Part shown: positions 1 through 8,111 of the stretch, piece by piece | Layout: every line of letters starts with the position of its first letter | How positions within the stretch are numbered: position 1 is the stretch's first letter | Source of the DNA: Planktosalinus sp963975935 | Lineage (GTDB): Bacteria; Bacteroidota; Bacteroidia; Flavobacteriales; Flavobacteriaceae | DNA length: 64,000 bases | Assembly (NCBI GenBank): GCA_963975935.1 | Contig: CAXBIQ010000002.1 | Location: forward strand, 62,001 to 126,000 | Direction of reading: 5' to 3' | Notes under the pieces: generated by a model | Seen by the model: the letters and a program-made list of their open reading frames with translations, nothing else | What the model was told of the DNA's origin: nothing | Databases searched by the model: none | Program-made: the position numbers and the translations under genes

Positions 1-599
1 TTGGATGCATCATCCAGTTGATCGAGGTCTGTATCGGGAAAATAGGTGCGATTCAAATCTTCGTGATCAGCTTTCAGGTCCCTCAGAAAATTTACTTTCT
101 GAAAAGCAGAACCCAGGTGCATGGCTGATTCCTTCAAGGCTTCATATTTTTCATTATCCCCTTTTACAAAGACTTTGAGGCACATAAGACCTACTACATC
201 TGCCGAGCCGTAAATATACGCTTTATACTCCTCATGGGTCAAATATTTTTTCTTGTGCAGGTCCAACCGCATACTGGCCATAAAAGAATCGACAAGGTGT
301 TTATCAATACCATATTTATGATAGGTATGCTGAAAGGAATTGAGAATGGGGTTTAAGCTTATCTTTTCAGTAAGGGCTTCCTCCAGGGCGTTTTCAAAAC
401 GGGTAAAAAGTTCTTCTTTTTTGTAATCGTGGAAGGAGTCAACAATTTCATCAGCAAAGCGCACAAAGCCGTAAATATTGTAAATATCCTGCCTGATGGT
501 GTTTGCGAGCATTTTTGTGGCAATGGAAAAGGAGGTGCTGTAAGAGTGGGTAACCGTCTTACTGCACTTTTCAGAAACCGTGTCAAATAGTGCTTTCAT
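1..599 (-). CDS. crtB: Phytoene synthase (squalene/phytoene synthase family), 3' end cut by window edge
   Basis: Joins two geranylgeranyl diphosphates into phytoene, the first committed step of carotenoid synthesis. The first 199 codons are visible; the rest lies before position 1. The aspartate-rich substrate motif DEIVD is at residues 50-54, and a second FLRDL-x-AD motif (DLKAD) lies near residue 180, as expected for trans-isoprenyl diphosphate synthases of this family. The ATG at 599-597 follows the crtI stop codon after one base (TAA C ATG), so the two are co-transcribed and probably translationally coupled. The neighbouring desaturase makes phytoene synthase much more likely than squalene synthase. 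Confidence 0.9.
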   Translation of the reverse strand, partial: MKALFDTVSEKCSKTVTHSYSTSFSIATKMLANTIRQDIYNIYGFVRFADEIVDSFHDYKKEELFTRFENALEEALTEKISLNPILNSFQHTYHKYGIDKHLVDSFMASMRLDLHKKKYLTHEEYKAYIYGSADVVGLMCLKVFVKGDNEKYEALKESAMHLGSAFQKVNFLRDLKADHEDLNRTYFPDTDLDQLDDAS

Positions 600-600
600 G

Positions 601-2061
601 TTATTTTTCTTTTTCAATTAAATGGGCTGCAAGTTTTCCTGAAATAAGAGACGGGGGTACACCGGGCCCCGGCACGCTTAGTTGCCCCGTAAAATAGAGC
701 CCTTTCACTTTTTTACTTTTTAAGTTGGGTCTCAGGAATGCCGTTTGCAGTAGTGTATTCGCCAGTCCATATGCATTTCCTTTATATGAATTATACTGCT
801 CGACAAAGTCGTTGACACAAAAGCTTTCTTTAAATATAATGAATTTTTTGACATCCTGACCCGTAAGGTTTTCAAAACGAGTCATTATTTTATCAAAATA
901 CTGCTCCCTTAGCGCTTCTGTGTCGTTGAGTCCGGGTGCCAGGGGAATGAGAAAAATACCTGCTTCTTTACCTGCCGGAGCTGCGCTTTCATCAGTTTTT
1001 GAAGGAAAACTTGCATAGAACAACGGATTTTCAGGCCAGGCAGGATTGTCATAAATGGCTGCGGCATGTTCTTCAAAAGGCACGTCAAAGAAAAGGGTAT
1101 GGTGTTCAACGTTTACAATTTTTTTATCAAAGCCAACATAAAACAAAAGGGAAGAGGGGGCAAATACTTTCTTCTCCCAATAGGATTCAGAATATTGGCG
1201 ATATTCCTGATTCAGCAATTGCTCTGTGTGGTGATAATCTGCGCCGCTCAGTACAATCTCTGAAGGAACGGTTTCACCATTTACAACAAGTGCAGTTGCC
1301 CTTTTGTCTTTGATTATAATCTTCTCTACATTGCTGTTTGTGTGAATTGTGACGCCCAGCTCTTCTGCCAATAATTGCATCGCTTTGATCACGCTATACA
1401 TTCCATTTTTGGGATGGAAGGTACCCAGACCAAAATCGGCATAGTTCATAAAACTGTAAAATGCCGGCGTATTGGAGGCTTTGGCGCCCAGGAACAATAC
1501 CGGGAATTCCAGGATGGCAACAAGGCGCTCGTTGTCAAACTCTTTTCGCACTTCCTTGCTGATAGTACTGAAAAACTGCCCGATTTTCTTCATCGTTGCG
1601 GGTGTTATGAGTTCCAATGGAGACAGTCCGGGCCTGTAGACGAGGTCTTTGATGGCAATGTTGTAATTGTCCTGTGCTTCAGCAATAAAATTTTTAAGTT
1701 TTGCGGCACTTCCTTTTTCTTCTTCTTCAAAGGCAAGACATATCTTTTCAAGAGTATCTTCAATGGTGATAAAATCATCCTTACCAAAGTAGACACTGTA
1801 TGCGGGATTGAGTTTGATGAGTTCATAATAGTCTGAAGGCTTTTTGCCGAAATCAGCAAAGAAGCGTTCAAAAACATCGGGCATCCAGTACCAGGTGGGT
1901 CCAATATCGAAGGTAAAACCGTCTTTAATCAATTGACGCGCACGGCCTCCGGTGGTGCTGTTTTTTTCGTACATCGTGACGTTGTGTCCTTCTTTTGCTA
2001 AATAAGAAGCGGCTGCTAAAGCAGAAAACCCTGACCCTATAATAGAAATGTTTTTTCGCAT
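601..2061 (-). CDS. crtI: Phytoene desaturase CrtI
   Basis: FAD-dependent desaturase that converts phytoene stepwise to lycopene. The 486-residue protein opens with a dinucleotide-binding GSGFSALAAA motif (about residues 9-18), followed by the YEKN...GGRA region. It ends with the carotenoid-oxidoreductase signature around FTGQLSVPGPGVPPSLISGK. The length is usual for bacterial CrtI. The ATG at 2061 lies 10 nt after a TATTTTTG -7-like box (2079-2072, minus strand). The gene is immediately upstream of crtB and downstream of a MerR/B12 regulator, so pigment synthesis is probably controlled locally. Confidence 0.95.
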   Translation of the reverse strand: MRKNISIIGSGFSALAAASYLAKEGHNVTMYEKNSTTGGRARQLIKDGFTFDIGPTWYWMPDVFERFFADFGKKPSDYYELIKLNPAYSVYFGKDDFITIEDTLEKICLAFEEEEKGSAAKLKNFIAEAQDNYNIAIKDLVYRPGLSPLELITPATMKKIGQFFSTISKEVRKEFDNERLVAILEFPVLFLGAKASNTPAFYSFMNYADFGLGTFHPKNGMYSVIKAMQLLAEELGVTIHTNSNVEKIIIKDKRATALVVNGETVPSEIVLSGADYHHTEQLLNQEYRQYSESYWEKKVFAPSSLLFYVGFDKKIVNVEHHTLFFDVPFEEHAAAIYDNPAWPENPLFYASFPSKTDESAAPAGKEAGIFLIPLAPGLNDTEALREQYFDKIMTRFENLTGQDVKKFIIFKESFCVNDFVEQYNSYKGNAYGLANTLLQTAFLRPNLKSKKVKGLYFTGQLSVPGPGVPPSLISGKLAAHLIEKEK

Positions 2062-2064
2062 ACT

Positions 2065-2109
2065 TGTTTAACAAAAATATATATTATTTAAACATTTTTA
2101 AATTTAACA
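2065..2109 (-). promoter_or_regulatory. Candidate crtI promoter with inverted repeat around the -7 box
   Basis: On the minus strand a TATTTTTG box (2079-2072) fits the Bacteroidota TAnnTTTG consensus. It is flanked by the perfect 7-bp inverted repeat TGTTTAA (2065-2071) and TTAAACA (2088-2094). A related TTTAACA occurs at 2103-2109. MerR-family proteins often bind palindromes overlapping promoter elements, so this could be the operator of the adjacent regulator. The sequence is AT-rich and of low complexity, so chance is possible. Confidence 0.4.
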
Positions 2110-2134
2110 AAAAAAATTAAGAATACTTTATCAT

Positions 2135-3028
2135 TTAGAGCTTCTCAATGAGTTGAGAAATATTCTTTAAGACCAGTACATCTTTGGGAACTTTTGCTTC
2201 AGATAGATGTGAAACCTGACTTCCAAAGAGCCATATTTTATTATTGTTAACACAAACAGTCTTGTGCAATTCAGCTATGTAACTGTCAATTGCTTCTGTT
2301 TCGGGTTTTACAGTCAAATAGGTGATGAAAACAATATCGTTGTGGTGGTTTAACAAATGGTGCAGATTTTCAGTGGGTATGTTATTGCCAAGGTAGATTG
2401 TCTTATAGCCGTTGTTGAGCAATTCAAAATTAGCATAGAGAAGTCCTATCTCGTGAATTTCATCAAGTGGCAGGAAGAGGACAAAAAGCTTGTTGTGTTT
2501 TGTAGCTTCTTTGCGGGAAGCCATCTCAATTTCAACACTTATCTTTTGTTTGATAAGTTCAGAAATAAAACGTTCGTGTGAAGGGTCGATGGTTCCGGTT
2601 TGCCACAACAACCCGATGTCATTTAAAAGTGGGATAAAGATGTGAAAAAAGATTTCCCTGAAAGTGTATTGTTCTTTCAGCCTGTCAAAGGTGGTATGAA
2701 ACCGCTTGGGGTCAAAATGAAGCATAGACGCTTTAAGCTCTGTGATTGCAAAACTTTCTGTACTGTCATAAAGCCCGGCCTGATGGATGAACTCACGCAC
2801 TTCTTTTTCCTTTAATTTGGCAATCTTTGATATTTTGTGACCGTGGTTGTAGAGATACGTGACATTGAGCAACTTGGTAAGGTTGTCGATGTCATAGAGT
2901 CGAATGTTAGTATCAGTGCGTTCCGGCTCCAGGAGGTTGTATCTTTTTTCCCATATCCTGATGGTATGGGCTTTGATACCGCTTAAGTTTTCAAGATCCT
3001 TTATACTAAATACCGTTTTTACACTCAT
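2135..3028 (-). CDS. MerR-family transcriptional regulator with C-terminal cobalamin-binding domain (CarA/CarH/LitR-like)
   Basis: Residues 5-75 form a MerR-type winged helix (FSIKDLENLSGIKAHTIRIW, then RLYDIDNL). Residues 95-165 resemble the four-helix capping region, and 180-295 a Rossmann-like B12-binding fold. The cobalamin lower-ligand motif ExHxxG is intact (E190, H192, G195). Known CarH/LitR proteins repress carotenoid genes in the dark and release DNA on light-driven loss of adenosyl-B12. Here the W-x9-EH motif reads W142...E152-R153, and the residue after the tryptophan is Q143, so residues linked to light sensing look altered. It sits just upstream of crtI on the same strand. Confidence 0.85.
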   Translation of the reverse strand: MSVKTVFSIKDLENLSGIKAHTIRIWEKRYNLLEPERTDTNIRLYDIDNLTKLLNVTYLYNHGHKISKIAKLKEKEVREFIHQAGLYDSTESFAITELKASMLHFDPKRFHTTFDRLKEQYTFREIFFHIFIPLLNDIGLLWQTGTIDPSHERFISELIKQKISVEIEMASRKEATKHNKLFVLFLPLDEIHEIGLLYANFELLNNGYKTIYLGNNIPTENLHHLLNHHNDIVFITYLTVKPETEAIDSYIAELHKTVCVNNNKIWLFGSQVSHLSEAKVPKDVLVLKNISQLIEKL

Positions 3029-3117
3029 AACTGTTTAATGTGTAGCTAAATTAATTCAACCAAGTAAAAGTAGTAAAAGATATGCTAGAAATAAAAAAAG
3101 GAAAGAAATAAAAAAAG

Positions 3118-3201
3118 TGCCCGAAGTGGGACTTGAACCCACACGCCCTAAAGGACACATGGCCCTCAACCATGCCTGTCTACCAATTCCAGCATCCGGG
3201 C
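3118..3201 (-). tRNA. tRNA-Leu (anticodon GAG)
   Basis: Reading the minus strand, the acceptor stem GCCCGGA pairs with TTCGGGC and an A discriminator follows. The D-loop contains GGAATTGGTAGAC. The anticodon arm is CATGG-TTGAGGG-CCATG, giving anticodon GAG. A long variable arm typical of leucine tRNAs follows, then a T-arm with GTTCAAGTC. The length is 84 nt and CCA is not encoded. It is downstream of tRNA-Lys but separated from it by a terminator-like hairpin. Confidence 0.95.
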
Positions 3202-3250
3202 GGATGTTTGTTTTACGCATTTTGAACCCAAAACAGCAAAACATTCCGGA

Positions 3251-3283
3251 AAAAAAAAGTTAAGCGCGAGGCTTAACTTTTTT
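3251..3283 (-). terminator. Hairpin terminator between tRNA-Lys and tRNA-Leu
   Basis: A near-perfect 13-bp stem (AAAAAAGTTAAGC at 3253-3265 against GCTTAACTTTTTT at 3271-3283) encloses a 5-nt GCGAG loop. On the minus strand it ends in a run of Ts, so it can terminate transcripts leaving tRNA-Lys; it is nearly symmetrical. Its position before tRNA-Leu suggests tRNA-Leu has its own promoter or depends on read-through. Confidence 0.7.
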
Positions 3284-3285
3284 AG

Positions 3286-3358
3286 TGATCTGGCTGGGGC
3301 TCGAACCCAGGACCCTCTCCTTAAAAGGGAGATGCTCTACCAACTGAGCTACCAGATC
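3286..3358 (-). tRNA. tRNA-Lys (anticodon TTT)
   Basis: On the minus strand the acceptor stem GATCTGG pairs with CCAGATC and an A discriminator follows. The D-arm is AGCTCAGTTGGTAGAGC. The anticodon arm TCTCC-CTTTTAA-GGAGA gives anticodon TTT, and the T-arm contains GGGTTCGAGCCCC. It is 73 nt long with no encoded CCA. A full promoter match lies about 40 nt upstream. Confidence 0.97.
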
Positions 3359-3398
3359 AAAATTTCAATGCCTGCAAAGCATTTCTCTAATGCGGGTG

Positions 3399-3430
3399 CA
3401 AATATAGTATCATTATATTTATTAATCAAA
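3399..3430 (-). promoter_or_regulatory. Promoter for tRNA-Lys (TTTG-N20-TATATTTG)
   Basis: On the minus strand TTTG (3430-3427) is followed after exactly 20 nt by TATATTTG (3406-3399), matching the Bacteroidota housekeeping promoter (-33 TTTG, -7 TAnnTTTG). Transcription would start near 3392, about 34 nt before the mature tRNA-Lys 5' end. Confidence 0.7.
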
Positions 3431-3499
3431 GCAATTTTCAAATTAATTTAGGAAATTTTAAATACGTATTTTTACCGTCTTAATTCATAGTATTTTAAA

Positions 3500-4027
3500 A
3501 TGAAAAACAAAGTTGTTTTGATGGGCTATATGGGTAGCGGAAAATCTGCAGTAGCTCAAGAATTGGCTAAAATCATCAACCTTCCGGTGATGGATATGGA
3601 CGCTTTTATTACTCAGACAGAAAACAGCTCCATTGAGACGATTTTCAAAACCAAGGGAGAGATCTATTTCAGAAAACTTGAGAGAAAATGCCTTCTTGAT
3701 ATGTTGAATAATGACAGACAATTGATTTTGAGCCTGGGTGGCGGAACTCCCTGTTATGGAAATAATATGGAAGTCATCAAAACCAATCCGGAGACCCAAA
3801 CAATATATTTGTCAGCATCTCCCGAAACGTTGACAACAAGGTTGCTTGATGAAAAAGAACACAGGCCGGTTATTGCACATATCGACACTGAAGAAGCCCT
3901 TCTTGACTTTGTGAGGAAACACCTTTTTGAACGCAATTTTTATTACAACCAGGCTGACCTGATTATTAAAACTGATGGAAAATCACTCAAGGAAATTGCA
4001 GAAGAAATCCATAAAAAATTACTCTAG
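3500..4027 (+). CDS. aroK: Shikimate kinase
   Basis: Phosphorylates shikimate with ATP in the chorismate (aromatic amino acid) pathway. The 175-residue protein has a P-loop GYMGSGKS at residues 9-16, the shikimate-binding aspartates D32 and D34 with R58, the GGG motif at 80-82, and a late RP lid motif (EKEHRPVI). The size is usual for the family. The gene stands alone on the plus strand. Its last 9 nt overlap tail-to-tail with the end of the convergent phosphoribosyltransferase gene. Confidence 0.95.
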   Translation: MKNKVVLMGYMGSGKSAVAQELAKIINLPVMDMDAFITQTENSSIETIFKTKGEIYFRKLERKCLLDMLNNDRQLILSLGGGTPCYGNNMEVIKTNPETQTIYLSASPETLTTRLLDEKEHRPVIAHIDTEEALLDFVRKHLFERNFYYNQADLIIKTDGKSLKEIAEEIHKKLL

Positions 4028-4522
4028 CGCTGCCCGGTCATTGTTTTTTTCAAAAATGACTCTTACATTTTCATTTAAAGAGGTAGATAATGAGATGCCT
4101 TTGAAGTCTGCTTTAATGGGAAACTGTTTGTGGCTCCGGTCAATCAATACACCTGTTTTAATTTTTTTTAAAGGCACCTGTAAAAAATAATTCACACCAT
4201 AAATCAAGGTGCTGCCGGAATGCAATACATCATCAATTACCACTATGGATTTGTTTTCAAAATCTACAGGGTCTAGTTCTGAAGTGACGCTGTTAATGGG
4301 TTGTTTTTTATCCAAGTTCACTTTACACAAATTTACTTGTAAGGGAGATATTTTCTCCAGTACTTTCTTGATTTTTTGGGCAAAAACGTAACCATTTTCA
4401 TAAATACCCGCCAAGAGTACCTCAGATTCATCAGCATTTGCTTCATAGATTTGATAAGCAATTCTTCTTATGATATGTTGAATCTGTGTATGGTCTAAGA
4501 TGACATCTGATTTAATCTCCAT
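4019..4522 (-). CDS. Phosphoribosyltransferase, PyrR-like
   Basis: A type I phosphoribosyltransferase: the PRPP loop VVIDDVLHSGSTL is near residues 95-107 and a PyrR-like DRSHKQFPIKADFKG segment near 130-145. PyrR proteins are RNA-binding attenuators of pyrimidine genes with weak uracil phosphoribosyltransferase activity. No pyr genes or obvious pyr attenuator are visible here, so a purely salvage or unknown role is possible. The ATG at 4522 (167 residues) is preferred over an upstream in-frame TTG at 4540. It overlaps the end of the methyltransferase gene by 11 nt, so the genes are co-transcribed. Confidence 0.8.
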   Translation of the reverse strand: MEIKSDVILDHTQIQHIIRRIAYQIYEANADESEVLLAGIYENGYVFAQKIKKVLEKISPLQVNLCKVNLDKKQPINSVTSELDPVDFENKSIVVIDDVLHSGSTLIYGVNYFLQVPLKKIKTGVLIDRSHKQFPIKADFKGISLSTSLNENVRVIFEKNNDRAALE

Positions 4523-5108
4523 GGCCTTGTTTTTTTTCAAAGATAATAAAGAGTTCGTTACCCAAACGCGGTGGGATTGAATTATAACAGCATTCCAGAA
4601 CTTTCAGGTGAAAATAAGGTTCAAAATAGCCCCTGTATTCTTCTTTACCTCCACCGAAAGGGGGTCCGTTTTCCGTCAGCGGGAAATCAAACAACAACCC
4701 GGTGAGTTTCCCGCCGGGTTCTAAAAGTTCGTGTATTTTTTTCGCGTAAGCGGATCTCAAAGCAGGGTTCAAAGCACAAAAGAATGTTTGTTCCAAGATG
4801 AGGTCATACTTCTTCTTAAGGTCAAAAAAATCAGCCTGAATTAATTGTTCCTGAGGAAAATCGGGAACTCTTTTTTGAAGGTTTTTGAGGGGTTGTGCGG
4901 CAAGATCAACCACATCAATATTTTTAAAGCCTTGCCGAAAGAGGTATTCTGCTTCATAGGCATTTCCGGCACCGGGTATTAGAATAGAAAGCTCCTTATC
5001 TTTTAACTGGTCTATATACCCCATAAGAGGTGGTGAAACCGACCCTATATCCCATCCGGTATTTTCTTTGGAATACTTGTCTTCCCAGAAATCACGGTCT
5101 AATTCCAA
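4512..5108 (-). CDS. SAM-dependent methyltransferase, thiopurine S-methyltransferase (TPMT) family
   Basis: A 198-residue methyltransferase resembling the TPMT/methyl-halide-transferase group. It begins with FWEDKYSKENTGWDIGSVSPPL, where the conserved tryptophans help close the SAM site. The SAM motif is LIPGAGNAYEAEYL near residues 44-57, followed by an acidic VVDL and the ADFFDL motif. LEQTFFCALNPALR is typical of the family. The substrate is unknown: thiols, selenium compounds and halides are family possibilities. It overlaps both neighbours by about 10 nt in a minus-strand operon. It contains one of the GCTTACGCGAAA repeats (4740-4754). Confidence 0.85.
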   Translation of the reverse strand: MELDRDFWEDKYSKENTGWDIGSVSPPLMGYIDQLKDKELSILIPGAGNAYEAEYLFRQGFKNIDVVDLAAQPLKNLQKRVPDFPQEQLIQADFFDLKKKYDLILEQTFFCALNPALRSAYAKKIHELLEPGGKLTGLLFDFPLTENGPPFGGGKEEYRGYFEPYFHLKVLECCYNSIPPRLGNELFIIFEKKQGHGD

Positions 5109-5605
5109 TTTTCATCAAAATTTAGATCGTCATAGTCTTCCGGGTCAAGTTCCATATCATCTATATCTTCATCCATGTCCTCAGATAGCTGCACGTCAAA
5201 CTCCTGGTCCGGGGCTTCATCGGGCATGATACCGTGAGCAAACATCAGGTTGGGGTATAAAACGCCTACTACAGGCTCTGCGATATCGGCAAGCTCAATC
5301 AGGAAGGTCCACATGTTGAGGAAATCATATACATAGATGAGTTTTGTATTGTCCTTATCAAGCACATCTTCCAGCAGGGTAGTACTCATCACCCTGTCAG
5401 TTTCTTCCATACCGAAAAGCGAAATTTCTTCATCCTGATTCCATTCTTCGTCACTGGTGTAAAAGGAAGCCATCTCACTACCGCCAAAACCAAAGGCCTG
5501 GGTAATGGCATTGTGAAAGTCTTCCAAAGTATCTTCCTGTGATATTTCGATATCCCGAAACACATCTTCGTGAGCATCCAGGATAATTCTTAAGCGATAG
5601 ATCAT
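5099..5605 (-). CDS. Plasmid pRiA4b Orf3-like family protein
   Basis: A 168-residue cytoplasmic protein opening with YRLRIILDAHEDVFRDIEISQEDTL and the FHNAITQAFGF segment characteristic of the pRiA4b Orf3-like family, whose function is unknown. The last 35 residues are strikingly acidic, with runs of D and E. The family name comes from a plasmid gene and does not imply a plasmid here. The stop overlaps the methyltransferase start by 10 nt, suggesting translational coupling. Confidence 0.75.
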   Translation of the reverse strand: MIYRLRIILDAHEDVFRDIEISQEDTLEDFHNAITQAFGFGGSEMASFYTSDEEWNQDEEISLFGMEETDRVMSTTLLEDVLDKDNTKLIYVYDFLNMWTFLIELADIAEPVVGVLYPNLMFAHGIMPDEAPDQEFDVQLSEDMDEDIDDMELDPEDYDDLNFDENWN

Positions 5606-5651
5606 TATTGTTTTTTTTAATTAAATATAGTAATTTTTATAAAAAATAGCG

Positions 5652-6671
5652 CTACCTGCTGAATCGGTGTAGCGAATATGTCATAGCAGCAAGCAGGAAA
5701 AAGGCACCTATTTGATGCAAAACACCCAGCCATAAAGGCACAGCGTAGATCAACGTGAAAACACCCAGCACAAACTGTATGCCCACAAGAGCCAACACCC
5801 AGTTTATTCCTGCTTGCTGTTGCAGGGTAATGGCGAGCTTTCGGGCCTTAAACCATAAGATAAGTATGAGTGCAACGACACCATAAGCAAGATAACGATG
5901 TACAAACTGCACTCCGCTTTTTCCTTCGATAAAATTTTTCCATACCGGAGACTGCTCCATAGTGACCGTCTCATGAATGAGTTTACCGTCATTCATCAAA
6001 GGCCATGTATTGTGTATAAAACCGGCGTTAAGCCCTGCTACAAAAGCACCCCAGACAATCTGTATTAGTAAAATAACAAGCGTGAACCGCAACAGGTTCC
6101 TGAAGGAAAGGTACTGCGGTTTCTTTTTGGGATAGATTAAGTTCAGTGCGACCCAGAAAGTAAAGGCAAAGGTTATAAATGCCGTAAAAAGATGCAGCGC
6201 AAGGCGGTAATGGCTTACATCAGGTTGGTCCACCAGGCCGCTTTTGACCATATACCATCCAAAAAAACCTTGTAAACCGCCCAATGCCAGTAGGATCAAA
6301 CAATTTTTTATAGTTTCTTTGTTCAGCTTTTTCTTGATCAGGAAATAAATAAATGGGATGATGAAGACCACTCCCAGAAGCCTGCCCAGCAAGCGGTGAA
6401 ACCATTCCCAGAAGTATATGGATTTATAATCTTCGAGAGTAAAATCATAGTGAATGTTGATTTTCTGATACTCCGGGAATTTTTTGTATTCTTCAAACGC
6501 AGCCTCCCATGCTGCTTCGTTAAGAGGCGGGATGACCTCAGTGACCAGATGCCAGTCTGTCATGGATAAACCCGAGTTTGTGAGACGTGTGATGCCGCCC
6601 ACCAGCACCATGATAAAGATTAAAAAACACCCGGTAAACAACCAGATGATGACAGCCCGATTTGTTTTCAT
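5652..6671 (-). CDS. ctaA: Heme A synthase (COX15/CtaA family)
   Basis: Membrane enzyme that oxidises the C8 methyl of heme O to make heme A for aa3-type cytochrome oxidase. The 339-residue protein has about eight hydrophobic segments, the signature LVGGITRLTNSGLSMTDW near residues 23-40, and the heme-coordinating histidine contexts EWFHRLLGR, SHYRLALHL, FVHRYLAYG and VLHQIGAF. The length and long first loop fit the alphaproteobacterial/mitochondrial COX15 type. It lies 8 nt downstream of cca on the minus strand. Confidence 0.93.
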   Translation of the reverse strand: MKTNRAVIIWLFTGCFLIFIMVLVGGITRLTNSGLSMTDWHLVTEVIPPLNEAAWEAAFEEYKKFPEYQKINIHYDFTLEDYKSIYFWEWFHRLLGRLLGVVFIIPFIYFLIKKKLNKETIKNCLILLALGGLQGFFGWYMVKSGLVDQPDVSHYRLALHLFTAFITFAFTFWVALNLIYPKKKPQYLSFRNLLRFTLVILLIQIVWGAFVAGLNAGFIHNTWPLMNDGKLIHETVTMEQSPVWKNFIEGKSGVQFVHRYLAYGVVALILILWFKARKLAITLQQQAGINWVLALVGIQFVLGVFTLIYAVPLWLGVLHQIGAFFLLAAMTYSLHRFSR

Positions 6672-6679
6672 AGCAATTT

Positions 6680-8104
6680 TTATACTTTTTGAATCCCTAA
6701 AGCTTTAGCTTTTTTGAACATATATTCTTTTGCAGCCTCATACTCATTTGGGATTTCCCCTTCCAGAATGGCTTCTTTGATAGCGTCTTTTATTATTCCA
6801 ATTTCACGGGAAGGTTTCAGGTTAAAGATTTCCATGATTTCCTCACCGCTCACAGGCGGTTGGAAATTTCTTACTTGATCCCGTTCTTCTACTTCAACAA
6901 TGCGCTCCCTTACTTTCTGAAAGTTGTTGTGATATTTTTTGAACTTCTTCGGGTTTTTTGTAGTGATATCTGCTTCACACAAAGTCATTAAAGCCTCGAT
7001 TGAATCACCGGCATCAAATACAAGCCTACGCACGGCACTATCTGTCACTCCTTCTGAAATGGCAATGGGACGCGAACTCATCAATACCATTTTCTGCACA
7101 AATTTCATCTTGTCATTGAGGGGCATTCTGAGTCGTTTAAAAATCTTATAAACCATTTTTGCACCCACAAACTCATGACCGTGAAAGGTCCATCCTGCTT
7201 TTTTATCAAAGCGCTTGGTGGGTGCTTTACCAATATCGTGAAGCAGGGCAGCCCATCGCAACCAAAGGTCATCTGTATTCTTTGAAATATTATCCACTAC
7301 TTCCAGGGTGTGCCAGAAGTTGTCCTTATGGCGTTGGCCTTCAATTTCATCAATGCCTTCAAGGGCAATAAGTTCGGGAAGTATGAATTTTAAAAGTCCT
7401 GTGTTATGTAGAAGTTTAAAGCCTGTTGAAGGGGTTTCAGTGAGTAAAATCTTATTGAGTTCATCAGTAATGCGCTCGTTTGAGATTATCTTGATACGTT
7501 CATTATTGCGTTTGATGGCCTCAAGGGATTCTTTTTCAATATTAAAATTAAGTTGGGAAGCAAACCGGATAGCACGGAGCATGCGCAAAGGATCATCTGA
7601 ATAGGTTATATCAGGGTCAAGCGGTGTGCGGATTGTTTTATTTTTAAGGTCTTCAACGCCGTTAAAAGGGTCTGTAAGTTCTCCGAAGTTGGAAGGGTGA
7701 AGGCTCAGCGCCAAGGCATTTATGGTAAAATCCCTGCGGTTTTGATCGTCTTCCAAGGTGCCGTTTTCAACAGCGGGTTTTCTGCTGCCACGGTCGTATG
7801 ACTCTTTTCGGGCGCCAACAAATTCCACTTCCATGTCAGTGGTTTTAAGCATGGCGGTTCCAAAGTTTTTGAAAACTGTTACTTTGGGTTTCTTGGCAAG
7901 CAAATCTGACGTTTTCTTTGCCAAGGCAATGCCACTACCCACGGCGACAACATCGATGTCTTTGGGTGTGCCTCTTTTCAGTAAATAGTCACGTACAAAG
8001 CCACCAATAACATAGGTCTCCAGATTGAGTGTCTGTGAGGCTTGTGAAAGTGTTTTAAAGATGGGGTGCTGGAGGGCTTCTTTATGATTTTTTGCTCTGG
8101 GCAT
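6680..8104 (-). CDS. cca: CCA tRNA nucleotidyltransferase with HD domain
   Basis: Adds or repairs the 3' CCA of tRNAs, which matters here because neither tRNA in the window encodes CCA. From the ATG at 8104 the protein has 474 residues. It contains the nucleotidyltransferase head YVIGGFVRD (about 31-39) with catalytic D49 and D51 in KDIDVV, the RRDFTINALAL motif, and a central HD phosphohydrolase domain (LLHDIGKAPTK). An in-frame start at 8143 would overlap the preceding tsaC gene and is disfavoured; the chosen ATG is 7 nt after the tsaC stop. Confidence 0.95.
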   Translation of the reverse strand: MPRAKNHKEALQHPIFKTLSQASQTLNLETYVIGGFVRDYLLKRGTPKDIDVVAVGSGIALAKKTSDLLAKKPKVTVFKNFGTAMLKTTDMEVEFVGARKESYDRGSRKPAVENGTLEDDQNRRDFTINALALSLHPSNFGELTDPFNGVEDLKNKTIRTPLDPDITYSDDPLRMLRAIRFASQLNFNIEKESLEAIKRNNERIKIISNERITDELNKILLTETPSTGFKLLHNTGLLKFILPELIALEGIDEIEGQRHKDNFWHTLEVVDNISKNTDDLWLRWAALLHDIGKAPTKRFDKKAGWTFHGHEFVGAKMVYKIFKRLRMPLNDKMKFVQKMVLMSSRPIAISEGVTDSAVRRLVFDAGDSIEALMTLCEADITTKNPKKFKKYHNNFQKVRERIVEVEERDQVRNFQPPVSGEEIMEIFNLKPSREIGIIKDAIKEAILEGEIPNEYEAAKEYMFKKAKALGIQKV

Positions 8105-8111
8105 AGTGGTT

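Noticed and set aside
1375..1836. Long frame antisense to crtI
   Set aside because: Lies fully inside a well-supported desaturase gene and has low-complexity, cysteine- and phenylalanine-rich content.
5099..5605. Plasmid or transposon passenger gene (pRiA4b Orf3 family name)
   Set aside because: The name comes from an Agrobacterium plasmid; here the gene is tightly embedded in a housekeeping operon with no transposase, inverted repeats or plasmid genes.
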